Shown piece after piece: positions 17,999 to 26,182 of a stretch of DNA of 36,244 nt. The translations under genes were made by a program, and so were the position numbers. Each line of letters starts with the position of its first letter. Position 1 is the stretch's first letter. The notes beneath the pieces are model-generated. The model was not told the DNA's origin and did not search any database. It worked only from the letters and a program-made list of their open reading frames with translations. Origin of the DNA: Verrucomicrobiota bacterium (GTDB taxonomy: Bacteria > Verrucomicrobiota > Verrucomicrobiia > Limisphaerales > Fontisphaeraceae); the NCBI GenBank assembly GCA_037139415.1, contig JBAXGN010000069.1, forward strand, positions 1-36,244. The letters are read 5' to 3'.

Positions 17999-18280
17999 CT
18001 AAAGACCTTCAATGACCATTTCGGCACGCTGTTTGCCGACGCCGACCGTGTCGCCCGCCGCATCCGGGATGACATTGCGCCCAAGATTGCTGCCGACCAG
18101 GCCTACCAGAACGCGAAGAAGAATACGCCCCACACCGCCCGGATGGCTCATGACATGGCCCTCGGCAAGGTCATGCATATTCTGCTCAAAGACGACACCC
18201 AGGTGTACAAGCAATTCGTGGAAAACGAATCCTTCCGCCGTTTCGTGACCGATATGGTGTTTGCCCTGACGCGTGAGTGA
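17999..18280 (+). pseudogene. hsdR: C-terminal remnant of type I restriction endonuclease subunit R
   Basis: The frame ending in TGA at 18278-18280 encodes about 93 residues matching the extreme C-terminus of HsdR proteins. Recognisable pieces are KTFNDHFGTLFADADRV, AADQAYQNAKKNTPHTARMAHD and QVYKQFVENESFRRFVTDMVFAL. The frame has no start codon: a TAA lies upstream at 17972-17974 and the residues between it and 17999 do not look like HsdR. The helicase and nuclease domains, hsdM and hsdS are all absent from the window. It is the stub of a lost type I restriction-modification locus. The ORF starting at 18012 in a different frame is a shadow of it. Confidence 0.75.
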
Positions 18281-18310
18281 GTCTTTGCTGAATTTTCAAC
18301 CCAAAAGGGG

Positions 18311-18838
18311 TCACACAACCAACGTTTGATTGACCTCAGAAGGCGATTGCGCCAGCAACTCATCCAAGTCCAAATAATGGGTACACATGGCCAACCCACC
18401 CTCCTCGGTGCGGGGCCATCGTTCCGGCGGGCGATCCCAATAAAGCTCCACGCCGTTCCCATCCGGGTCCCGGAGATAAATGGCCTCGCTTACGCCATGA
18501 TCGGCCGCCCCCTCCAGCGGCAGGCCCGCCTGTAACACCCGGCGCACGGCGTCTGCCAGTTCCGCCCGGGTTGGGTACAGGATGGCCACGTGGTATAAAC
18601 CGGTGGTGCCGGCGGGCGGTGGCGGACCGCCAGCACTTTCCCAAGTGTTCAATCCAATATGATGGTGATAGCCGCCAGCACCAAGAAACGCGGCTTGCGA
18701 TCCGAAACGTTGCGTGACTTCAAAACCGAGCACATCCTGGTAGAAAGCCAGGGAACGGGGCAAGTCTGCCACCTTCAAATGAACGTGGCCGATTCTGACT
18801 TGCGCTGCCACTGGGCGCGATTGCATATTGGCGGTCAT
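18311..18838 (-). CDS. VOC-family metalloprotein (glyoxalase / extradiol dioxygenase-like)
   Basis: Single vicinal-oxygen-chelate protein of 175 residues. The paired beta-alpha-beta-beta-beta units begin at VRIGHVHLKVADLPRSLAFY (probable metal ligand His18) and at TGLYHVAILYP. Other landmarks are YHHHIGLNTW with a second histidine ligand near 59-60 and YLRDPDGNGVELYWDRP with Glu131. The HHIGLNTW segment is typical of the catechol-2,3-dioxygenase-like YfiE/CatE branch, though those are usually longer. It lies downstream of the pirin gene on the same strand, so both may act on aromatic or quinone-like compounds. Substrate unknown. Confidence 0.85.
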   Translation of the reverse strand: MTANMQSRPVAAQVRIGHVHLKVADLPRSLAFYQDVLGFEVTQRFGSQAAFLGAGGYHHHIGLNTWESAGGPPPPAGTTGLYHVAILYPTRAELADAVRRVLQAGLPLEGAADHGVSEAIYLRDPDGNGVELYWDRPPERWPRTEEGGLAMCTHYLDLDELLAQSPSEVNQTLVV

Positions 18839-18849
18839 AGCCGGTCGGA

Positions 18850-18942
18850 TTAGGCGCGGCGGCCTTGGACCAGCCGCTGGGTGATTTCCGCAATCCGCCG
18901 TCCATAAGCCTCGGACGTTTCAAGGATCGCTATTTTGGTCAT
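18850..18942 (-). CDS. Possible 30-residue ORF between pirin and VOC genes
   Basis: ATG at 18942 to TAA at 18850-18852 encodes 30 residues beginning MTKIAILETSEAYG, between two co-directional genes and with coding-like composition. It could be the stub of a larger gene or chance; there is no clear Shine-Dalgarno and no identifiable family. Confidence 0.25.
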   Translation of the reverse strand: MTKIAILETSEAYGRRIAEITQRLVQGRRA

Positions 18943-18976
18943 AGTTTTGTTTGGTTTAGGGTTTGGTAGTTTATTT

Positions 18977-19699
18977 TTACTTAAGATCGAACAGGATTGC
19001 ATCCGTTGGCTCCGTGGCGGTGAGGGTCAGGATGCCCGGGATTTCGGTGCTCGCGCCATCGCCAGTGGCCAGCGCGACGCCCTCCAGGGTCAGCGCGCCT
19101 TGCGCAACGTGCAGCCAGGCCCCCCGGCCCGGTTGGAGGGTGTGGGTTGCCATTTGTCCCGGTTGGAGTCGAAGGCGATAAATATCTGCGTCCTGATGAA
19201 TCGTCGCCGATCCGTCCCGCCCGTCCGGGGAAATGACGAGGACCTTGGCGGTTTCGGCCTGATCGGTTGCGGGATGCCACTCGGTGTAGCTCGGCGGCAA
19301 ACCGCGTTCACGAGGTTGAATCCAGATTTGCAGAAAATGGAGCGGCTCGCTGCGCGAAGGGTTGAATTCACTGTGCGTAATCCCCCGTCCGGCACTCATA
19401 AGCTGAATCTGGCCCGGCTGCAGTTGGCGTCCGTTGCCCATGCTATCCTGGTGTTCCAGAGTGCCGGCGAGCACATAGCTGAAAATCTCCATGTCCCGGT
19501 GCGGATGCGTTCCAAAGCCCTGGCCCGGCGCCACGCGGTCATCGTTGATGACGCGCAGGGAGCGAAATCCCATGTGCGCCGGATCGTAATAATCGGCGAA
19601 GGAAAAGGTGTGCCGCGTGTCAAGCCAGCCATGATCGGCGTGGCCGCGTTCGCCCGCCCGCCGGATCTTCAGTTCATTTGCACTCGTTCGCATGGCCAT
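18977..19699 (-). CDS. Pirin family protein (YhhW-like quercetin 2,3-dioxygenase)
   Basis: Bicupin protein of 240 residues closely resembling E. coli YhhW across its length: RRAGERGHADHGWLDTRHTF, FRSLRVINDDRV, GTHPHRDMEI and HSEFNPS are near-identical blocks. The N-terminal cupin metal ligands are expected to be His65, His67, His109 and Glu111. YhhW-type pirins show quercetin dioxygenase activity in vitro; the physiological substrate is unclear. It is cytoplasmic. A LysR regulator is transcribed divergently 75 nt away and probably controls it. A second ATG at 19693 is also possible. Confidence 0.9.
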   Translation of the reverse strand: MAMRTSANELKIRRAGERGHADHGWLDTRHTFSFADYYDPAHMGFRSLRVINDDRVAPGQGFGTHPHRDMEIFSYVLAGTLEHQDSMGNGRQLQPGQIQLMSAGRGITHSEFNPSRSEPLHFLQIWIQPRERGLPPSYTEWHPATDQAETAKVLVISPDGRDGSATIHQDADIYRLRLQPGQMATHTLQPGRGAWLHVAQGALTLEGVALATGDGASTEIPGILTLTATEPTDAILFDLK

Positions 19700-19774
19700 A
19701 CGATAATGCCAGTCTGACGTCCGCCTAATGCAAAGATATTGGCCTGAGACTGCTTTTTGGTTATGCTGCCGGGC

Positions 19775-20665
19775 ATGGAACTACGACAACTGCGCTACTT
19801 CGTGGCAGTGGCGGAACAAGGCAACATCAGCCGGGCCGCCAAAAGCATATTCCTGACCCAGCCCGCCTTGAGCCGCCAGATCAAGTCGCTGGAGGAGGAG
19901 GTTGGCCAGCGCCTGTTGGAACGGCAGGCCCATTCCATCCGCCTCACCCCCGCCGGGGAAACCCTGCTCCGGGAAGCCCGCGAGTTACTGCAACATGCCG
20001 AACGCGTCCTTGCCCAGGTGCGCGGCACGGGCGGCAGACCCTGCCTGCGCGTCGGTTATGCGCCCTCGCTCGCCGCCGGGATATTGTCCGTCGCCATCGG
20101 CAACTTCACCCAGGCACACCCCAGCGCCCATGTGGAATTACACGATCTTTCAACCGGGGAAATGATCGCCGGATTGGAAAATGAAAAGCTGGATGCCGCG
20201 TTGTGTGTCGGGCAATACCATCAGGCGGGGGGATTGGTATGGACGCCCCTGGTCAGTGCCGCATGGCGGCTGGCCGTAAACCGAAATCATCCGCTCGCCC
20301 GGCGGGCGCGGGTGACACCCCGCGACGTGGCCGGAGAACCGTTGCTTGTTTATTCCCAGCGCGAGTATCCAGAGTATTGGGAGATCGTCACCGGCTGGTT
20401 GCGCGACCACCGGCAACAGCCGAATATCGCCGGCGAATACGGCGGTGCCGAAAATCTGATGGCAGCGGTTGAATCCGGTTTGGGAGTCGCCGTTGTGACC
20501 ACCCAAATGGCGCGGCTGTTCCCGCAGCGTGCCCGGCTGATCGCGCTGTCCCCCGCTCCGGAGCCAGTCCGCATTGCTGTCGGCCATCGCGCCAATCGCG
20601 CGGCTGACAAGCCGCTCGCGGTGTTCGTGGAAGAACTGCGCAAAGCGGCGCAGGCCTTGGTGTAA
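19775..20665 (+). CDS. LysR-type transcriptional regulator
   Basis: Protein of 296 residues with the N-terminal winged helix-turn-helix (MELRQLRYFVAVAEQGNISRAAKSIFLTQPALSRQIKSLE..VGQRLLER, residues ~1-58), a linker helix, and a periplasmic-binding-like effector domain from ~90. The ATG at 19775 gives the canonical MELRQLRYF start; TTG 19757 and ATG 19763 only add residues. It is divergent from the pirin gene, the usual arrangement for a LysR protein regulating its neighbour. Its stop is 1 nt from the stop of the convergent lutB gene. Confidence 0.9.
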   Translation: MELRQLRYFVAVAEQGNISRAAKSIFLTQPALSRQIKSLEEEVGQRLLERQAHSIRLTPAGETLLREARELLQHAERVLAQVRGTGGRPCLRVGYAPSLAAGILSVAIGNFTQAHPSAHVELHDLSTGEMIAGLENEKLDAALCVGQYHQAGGLVWTPLVSAAWRLAVNRNHPLARRARVTPRDVAGEPLLVYSQREYPEYWEIVTGWLRDHRQQPNIAGEYGGAENLMAAVESGLGVAVVTTQMARLFPQRARLIALSPAPEPVRIAVGHRANRAADKPLAVFVEELRKAAQALV

Positions 20666-20666
20666 T

Positions 20667-22067
20667 TTACTTCGCCGATCGGTTTTTCCACCAGTTGCGG
20701 AAGCTGGTCGGCGCGAATTTCGGAGTCTCTCGCGTGCGCGTCCAGGCGCGCACTGGGTCCAGCACGGAACCTTTGACGATCGGGTGCAGCGGTTGCATGA
20801 GCTTGCCCATGGCCATGCCGAAGCGGTAGAGGGCCGGGCTGCGCATCATGACTTTGAATCCGCTGAACATGAGTTTGTCCAACAGCGGCGGGTTTTCCTT
20901 GACCGCGTTGCGCCGGTTTTGCAGCAGGTGATGCGCCAGGTCAATTTTAACCGGGCACGCCTCGGAACACGCGCCGCACAGGGACGAGGCAAAGGAGAGG
21001 TGTTTCCAATCCTTCAAGCCGCGCATGTTCGGCGTGATGACGGAGCCAATGGGCCCCTGGTAGGTGGTGCCGTAGCTGTGGCCGCCCACGTTGCGGAAGA
21101 TCGGGCAGACGTTCAGGCACGCGCCGCACCGGATGCAATGCAGGGAATCCCGCTGCTCGGGGTCCGCCATCATCTGACTGCGCCCGTTATCCAGCAGCAC
21201 GAGGTGAAATTCACGCGGGCCGTCGCATTCATCCGCCTGGCGCGGGCCGCCGTAGAGGGTGTTGTACCCGGTCAGGTGTTGCCCGGCGCCGACGGTGGCC
21301 AGCATGGGCAGGAACAGGGCCAGGTCGTCCATCCGGCGGATCACCTTTTCAATGCCCATCAGCGCGACATGAACGCGCGGCAGGGAGGTGCTCAGGCGGG
21401 CGTTCCCTTCGTTTTCCGTGATGGAAATCATGCCGGTTTCGGCTACGCCAAAGTTGACGCCGCTGATGCCCATGTCCGCCTCGCAGAATTTCTGGCGCAT
21501 GATGCGCCGGGCAATCATCGTCAGGGCTTCGGGATCCTGCACCGGCTCGGCCCCCAGTTTCTTCTGGAAAATTTCGCTGATCTCACCGCGGGTGAGATGC
21601 ATCGCGGGGAAGACCAGGTGATAGGGCGGTTCATCCCGCAACTGCACGATGAATTCGCCGAGATCGGATTCAAACACGCCAAACCCCGCCTGCTGCAAGC
21701 CGTCATTGAGGTGGATTTCCTCAGTGGTCATGCTCTTGGATTTGATGATGGCTTTGACGTGGTTGTTGCGCGCCACCTCGATGATGTACTCGCGGGCGGC
21801 CTTGGCGTCCTTGGCCCAGAAGACTTTGCCCCCCCGGGCTTCGATGTTCTTGGCGAACTGATCGAGATACTTGTCCAGGTGGTTGATGACCTCGTACTTG
21901 ATTTCCGCCGCCGCCTGGCGGGCCTGTTCCCAATCCTGAAACCGGGCTTTGTTCTCGTCACGTTTGCCCTCGTATCCGGTCAATGCTTTCCGGATGAGGT
22001 TGCGGTGGCGCAGGTCGGCACAATAGCGCGTGGCGCTTTCCTTGAAGGTTTTGGCAATGGTCATCAT
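20667..22067 (-). CDS. lutB: L-lactate utilization iron-sulfur protein LutB
   Basis: Protein of 466 residues of the LutB/YkgF family, a component of the LutABC L-lactate oxidation complex. An N-terminal LUD domain contains HVKAIIKSKSMTTEEIHLN. The C-terminal ferredoxin part has two 4Fe-4S clusters: CIRCGACLNVCP near residues 310-322 and CGACSEACPVK near 360-370. The tail FRNWWKNRS is typical of LutB. Its start overlaps the lutA stop (ATGA, 22064-22067), so the two are coupled. lutC would be expected next, but the gene ends 1 nt from convergent lysR. Confidence 0.92.
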   Translation of the reverse strand: MMTIAKTFKESATRYCADLRHRNLIRKALTGYEGKRDENKARFQDWEQARQAAAEIKYEVINHLDKYLDQFAKNIEARGGKVFWAKDAKAAREYIIEVARNNHVKAIIKSKSMTTEEIHLNDGLQQAGFGVFESDLGEFIVQLRDEPPYHLVFPAMHLTRGEISEIFQKKLGAEPVQDPEALTMIARRIMRQKFCEADMGISGVNFGVAETGMISITENEGNARLSTSLPRVHVALMGIEKVIRRMDDLALFLPMLATVGAGQHLTGYNTLYGGPRQADECDGPREFHLVLLDNGRSQMMADPEQRDSLHCIRCGACLNVCPIFRNVGGHSYGTTYQGPIGSVITPNMRGLKDWKHLSFASSLCGACSEACPVKIDLAHHLLQNRRNAVKENPPLLDKLMFSGFKVMMRSPALYRFGMAMGKLMQPLHPIVKGSVLDPVRAWTRTRETPKFAPTSFRNWWKNRSAK

Positions 22068-22783
22068 AGGCCTTGAGCAAGCACCTCGGCGAGGTGGAGT
22101 CCACGAACTTTTTTACCCTGCTTGTTCAGCATCCCCTGGATGTGCATCAGGCAACTGGAATCGAGCGAGATGACGTAATCGGCGGTGGTTTCCTCGATGG
22201 CGGCGCATTTGGCCTCGCCCATCGCGGAGGAAATCATGGGGAACTTGACGGCAAACGTGCCGCCGAAACCGCAGCAGGTTTCCTTGGGGTTCATCTCCAC
22301 CAGCTCCAGACCGCGCACGTGCTTGAGCAGTTGGCGGGGTTCGTCCTTGAGGTGCATCTCGCGCAGCCCGTGGCAGCCATCATGAAACGTGGCCTTGCCG
22401 GGAAACGACGCGCCCAAATCCGTCACGTTGAGCTTTTTTACTAGGAACTCGGAGAACTCATACGTCTTGGCCGCTAGGATTTTGGCTTCCTCATGCTGGG
22501 GTGTGCCTTGAAACAACTGCGGATAAAACACCCGCATCATGGCGCCGCAGGAGCCGGACGGGGTGACGACGACTTCGGCGTTTTTGAAAGCCTTCAACGC
22601 CTGTTGAGCCACCGCGCGCGCCTCATCCCACAGGCCCGAATTAAAGGCCGGCTGACCGCAGCAGGTTTGTTCCTCCGGGAACTCCACCTGGTGTCCCAGC
22701 TTTTCCAATATCTTGACCACGCTGATCCCGACCTCGGGATAGAACTGGTCAATAAAACACGGTATAAACAATGTGATCTTCAT
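22064..22783 (-). CDS. lutA: L-lactate utilization protein LutA (CCG-domain Fe-S protein)
   Basis: Protein of 239 residues made of two cysteine-rich CCG domains. The first is TCCGQPAFNSG at about residue 40, the second is CCGFGGTFAVKFP near 168, with SGSCGAM and SSCLMHIQG as the matching second halves. This is the LutA/YkgE pattern; it binds iron-sulfur clusters and works with LutB in oxidising L-lactate to pyruvate. It starts 76 nt downstream of fkp and may share its transcript. Confidence 0.92.
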   Translation of the reverse strand: MKITLFIPCFIDQFYPEVGISVVKILEKLGHQVEFPEEQTCCGQPAFNSGLWDEARAVAQQALKAFKNAEVVVTPSGSCGAMMRVFYPQLFQGTPQHEEAKILAAKTYEFSEFLVKKLNVTDLGASFPGKATFHDGCHGLREMHLKDEPRQLLKHVRGLELVEMNPKETCCGFGGTFAVKFPMISSAMGEAKCAAIEETTADYVISLDSSCLMHIQGMLNKQGKKVRGLHLAEVLAQGL

Positions 22784-22859
22784 GGCATCAACTCATTCTC
22801 GCCGTCACGAAGCATTACGTTAGCTAAAACAGCGGCATGAAACCAGCAGAATTTGCGGT

Positions 22860-25778
22860 TCAGCTCCGCGTGATCTGCAATCCCGTATCCGAGAGGCTCA
22901 GTTGCACAAAGCGCGCCCGCGGATTGGGCGGCTGGGCGGTCAGGGTTTTCTGAATGCGGCGCGCGGCTTCCTCATCCTTGGCGAACATCAGCAGGAATCC
23001 GCCACCACCCGCACCCAGCAGCTTGGTGGCCGCCAGATAATCTTCCACCGGGGTTAGGATGCGCTGCACCTCCGGCGGGTTGGTGCCGGAATCCAATCGC
23101 TGATTTAACGTCCAACTGCGGCGAATGCACGCCGTCAAGTCGTTATAATCGCACTGTTGAATGGCTTGATAGGTCAATTCCGCGTTGAGCCCAATCTCCC
23201 CGATGATCCGCAAGTGCGAGGGTGAATTGAGGAAAATTCCGCGCACGATTTCCTGGAGGATGTTTTTCGCCAGCCGGGTGATACCGGTATAATACAGCAA
23301 CACCGTTTTATTGGCGTATTCCCGTTCAAACAGGTGCGGTGGCAGCCAGCGCAACGTGGGCTTCTGCGAGAGCCCAGGCCCGGTTTCCACCAGTTTTATG
23401 CCGCGGAAAATGGCGCCAGCCTGGTCCTGCCAGCCGCCGCCGGTGGTAAGCATCTGTTCCAGCGCCAGCGTGCGGATAAACAAGACGTTTCGGTCCCAGT
23501 TCAGCCCGCACAGATCGCTCAGGGTCGCCAGCAGCGTGGCGGCCAGGATGCTGCTGGTGCCCAGCCCGGAACCTTTGGGCACCGCCGACAGCATCGAGAC
23601 CTCAATGCCGCCGCCAAACTGCTCCAATAACTGGTCCTTGAGTGAAGGGGCTCCGCCCGTGGCATGAAACCTCGGCAGGAACCCCGCCAGCGCTAGCGCC
23701 GCTTTTGCCAAAGCAAATTCGCTACCGGGCCGGGCATAGGTATCCAGCTCCTCGTATGTGTGGATGCGTTGCTCCACCCCCAGGTCAATCGAACGCAACA
23801 CCAGTGCCGGTTCGGCACCGAGTTTGCCAAACACTTGGATGGGCGGTTGACTGTTCAAATCCACCGCCATATTCAGCACTTTGCCGCCGTATTCCAGACA
23901 GTAAGGCGGTGTATCTGTCCAGCCCCCGGCCAAGTCCAACCGCACCGGGCTGCGCCCCCAGACAATCTGATCTTCCTGCACATTGCTGTGCGGCAACACC
24001 GGCGACAATTGGGCGTCCCGCACAATCATCTCCTGCAAAAGCGCAAAGGCCTTTGATTCGTATTGTTCCCAGTCGGCCGTACCCCGATGGCGCAGCACGG
24101 CGGCCCGAAACATCTGATCATGCACCTGCTGCAGCGGTTCCTGACCATCGCCCGCATCCATATCCAGCTTGGGCAAAGGTTGGTCGCCGGTGGCAAACAG
24201 CCGGGCGGTGCTTTCCAAGTCGAGTTTGAAAAACACGCTGTACCGATAATTCCGCAGCATGGGCAACAGGCAACCATTGCGTAACTTGGCGCGCTGCTCA
24301 GTATGCCGACGCCAGTTAATCTCCGTGATCAGTTGGCGGGCCGAAAGCCGGCGCGAGGACTGCCAAAGGGCGGAAAAACCCGCATTCGCCGCCGGTCTGG
24401 CCGCAAACAGCCAGTGCAGGAACTGGGGATCCATCGCCTTGGCGGCGAGCACGGGAAACAGCGGCGCATCCTGGATGTCCAGACCGGCAACCAAGCCGGC
24501 TTTTTCCAGACTGATGCCACGTGCCCGAAACCAGTCCGCCAGTGGCCAATCAAACCAGAGCGTGGTGGCCGCCTCCACGGTGCCAGAAAAAGTATCGCGA
24601 ATGCCATAGGCGCGAACGCAATAATCGGTTTCGCCCACGGGCACAAAATCCAGGCAGGCTCCCGCCTCCAACTTAAGCGGCCACTGATTGGCTGGCGCGC
24701 CGGTCACCACATGGTTGCTGGCCAGTTCCCAGGTGGCGGGCACATGGCTATTTTCCAGCCATAACGCCTGATTTTGCTCGCGACTCAGGAGGTAATCAAA
24801 CTGCGTGTTCTGGATATATTGATCCGGATGCCGCTTGGCACCCATCAGCCCCAGCTTGGTTTCATCCAGTTCCACGCTCTGCATGCGGGATACGGATTCG
24901 ATCATTTCCTGGCTGGAACTGAAACGGTAAATATCCGCGCCCGGCAGCGGCACCACCGCGCAGGATAGGCGGTTGATGAGCGGATTCTGCACCGAGGGAT
25001 GCGCCCCCAATGCCGGTCCGAAATCCCGGTATAAACCGCACGCCTGCACCCGGCCCCCGGCGAACGCTCCTTGCTGTGCCACCCAGCCGCAGCGTTCCAG
25101 CAACACTTCAATGGCCTGCGCGCTAAAGAGCCAGGCACCTGTGTCCACCAGGTAAATCTGGTCATTCGGCAACGCCCGCAACTGCGCTGCCGCCGGCTTT
25201 TGCAGAAACTGGGACAAGTCATTGGGGCGCTGGCGGGTGGTGATAAAAACACCAAAGCCATGCGCCCGTTCCGGCGTTTGCCACAGACCTAATCCGAGCA
25301 CATCCGCCACCGGCAGCTTGGGCAGTTGCGCCGGCAACCGCAACAGGACGTCACCGCTGACCACCATCACCGGCAGGCTGTCTGGCGCCTGGCCCAGGAT
25401 CTTCAAGCAATCGGGCAACAATAAATCGAGTAACGTTTGATCCAGGCGCTGTCCGCGCGCCCAACGCATGACGGAAATCGGAATCAACGGCTTGCCGCTC
25501 GCAGCATACGCTGGCAAGGCACGGTGTTCCCCGCCGCCATTGATGATCAGCTTGCGAGAACTGCGCAACCAATCGCCAAACGACTGTCCCGCACCGAGGC
25601 GCCGCCAAGCCTCCACCAGCACGTGCGCGGTGGCCCCGCCTGAGCCCACGGATTGACCCTCCGGGTCAGTGGTCACAATCCATTGGCAATTGGATTGGCC
25701 CTCCGGGGCGCGAAATTCGGCCGCCGCCCGCGGCGGAAGCGTCAACAGGCACTGCACAGTGGTTGGGGTTGAGGTCAT
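22860..25778 (-). CDS. fkp: Bifunctional fucokinase / L-fucose-1-phosphate guanylyltransferase
   Basis: Cytosolic enzyme of 972 residues, close in size to Bacteroides Fkp. The N-terminal part is the GDP-fucose pyrophosphorylase: GSGGATAHVL, then INGGGEHRALPAYAASGK near 80-97 and MRWARGQRLDQTLL. The C-terminal ~370 residues are a GHMP kinase: SPVRLDLAGGWTDTPPY near 606, the ATP-binding loop VPKGSGLGTSS near 730-741, TTGGGWQDQAGA, and LGAGGGGFLLMF near 918-930. The combined activity turns L-fucose plus ATP and GTP into GDP-L-fucose for fucosylation of surface glycans. All signature motifs are intact. The order on the minus strand is fkp, lutA, lutB. Confidence 0.9.
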   Translation of the reverse strand: MTSTPTTVQCLLTLPPRAAAEFRAPEGQSNCQWIVTTDPEGQSVGSGGATAHVLVEAWRRLGAGQSFGDWLRSSRKLIINGGGEHRALPAYAASGKPLIPISVMRWARGQRLDQTLLDLLLPDCLKILGQAPDSLPVMVVSGDVLLRLPAQLPKLPVADVLGLGLWQTPERAHGFGVFITTRQRPNDLSQFLQKPAAAQLRALPNDQIYLVDTGAWLFSAQAIEVLLERCGWVAQQGAFAGGRVQACGLYRDFGPALGAHPSVQNPLINRLSCAVVPLPGADIYRFSSSQEMIESVSRMQSVELDETKLGLMGAKRHPDQYIQNTQFDYLLSREQNQALWLENSHVPATWELASNHVVTGAPANQWPLKLEAGACLDFVPVGETDYCVRAYGIRDTFSGTVEAATTLWFDWPLADWFRARGISLEKAGLVAGLDIQDAPLFPVLAAKAMDPQFLHWLFAARPAANAGFSALWQSSRRLSARQLITEINWRRHTEQRAKLRNGCLLPMLRNYRYSVFFKLDLESTARLFATGDQPLPKLDMDAGDGQEPLQQVHDQMFRAAVLRHRGTADWEQYESKAFALLQEMIVRDAQLSPVLPHSNVQEDQIVWGRSPVRLDLAGGWTDTPPYCLEYGGKVLNMAVDLNSQPPIQVFGKLGAEPALVLRSIDLGVEQRIHTYEELDTYARPGSEFALAKAALALAGFLPRFHATGGAPSLKDQLLEQFGGGIEVSMLSAVPKGSGLGTSSILAATLLATLSDLCGLNWDRNVLFIRTLALEQMLTTGGGWQDQAGAIFRGIKLVETGPGLSQKPTLRWLPPHLFEREYANKTVLLYYTGITRLAKNILQEIVRGIFLNSPSHLRIIGEIGLNAELTYQAIQQCDYNDLTACIRRSWTLNQRLDSGTNPPEVQRILTPVEDYLAATKLLGAGGGGFLLMFAKDEEAARRIQKTLTAQPPNPRARFVQLSLSDTGLQITRS

Positions 25779-26182
25779 AAGGGGCTAGGGTTCAAGTTGA
25801 GGCATCGTCATGCCTCCGGTGCGAAGCTGCTGGTTAAAGCGAGAGAAATACCGCTACCGACGATGGAGCCACCAAGCCCATCGCCATCCGAGCAGCATTT
25901 GATAATAACGAATGGCATACCTTTCGACACGCTTTTTTGAGCGTGTGACGGAGCCACAATGCCGTTTCCTGAGAAGGATGTGAAGTTGAAACTGCGAGAT
26001 TCACTTCCAAACCGCCCCGCGCTTGGAGAGTGAGGGCCCGGGCGTGCGAAATAATAGGGGCATGGACCATGGCAAAAAGATGACAGGCACTTTATGTGAA
26101 AGGCGGCTTGTTTGTGGGCACCCACCAAAACCCCGGCGAGAAAGATTGCGATACTCCTGGCATTCGTGCTTAACATGGGGCC
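25779..26182. other. Spacer between divergent fkp and GH172 genes
   Basis: About 400 nt without a supportable gene. A minus-strand open frame of 122 codons crosses it but shows no domain and an atypical composition. The region should hold the promoters of both flanking genes, but no clear -35/-10 pair was recognised. Confidence 0.45.

Noticed and set aside
18012-18248. Arg/Pro/Thr-rich frame of 78 codons over the hsdR remnant
   Set aside because: The HsdR-like translation is in another frame of the same strand, so this one is a shadow.
20574-22076. Plus-strand open frame of 500 codons
   Set aside because: It lies exactly opposite lutB, which has clear Fe-S motifs; the antisense translation has none.
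25808-26176. Minus-strand frame of 122 codons between fkp and the GH172 gene
   Set aside because: No domain, unusual composition and no ribosome binding site; treated as spacer.
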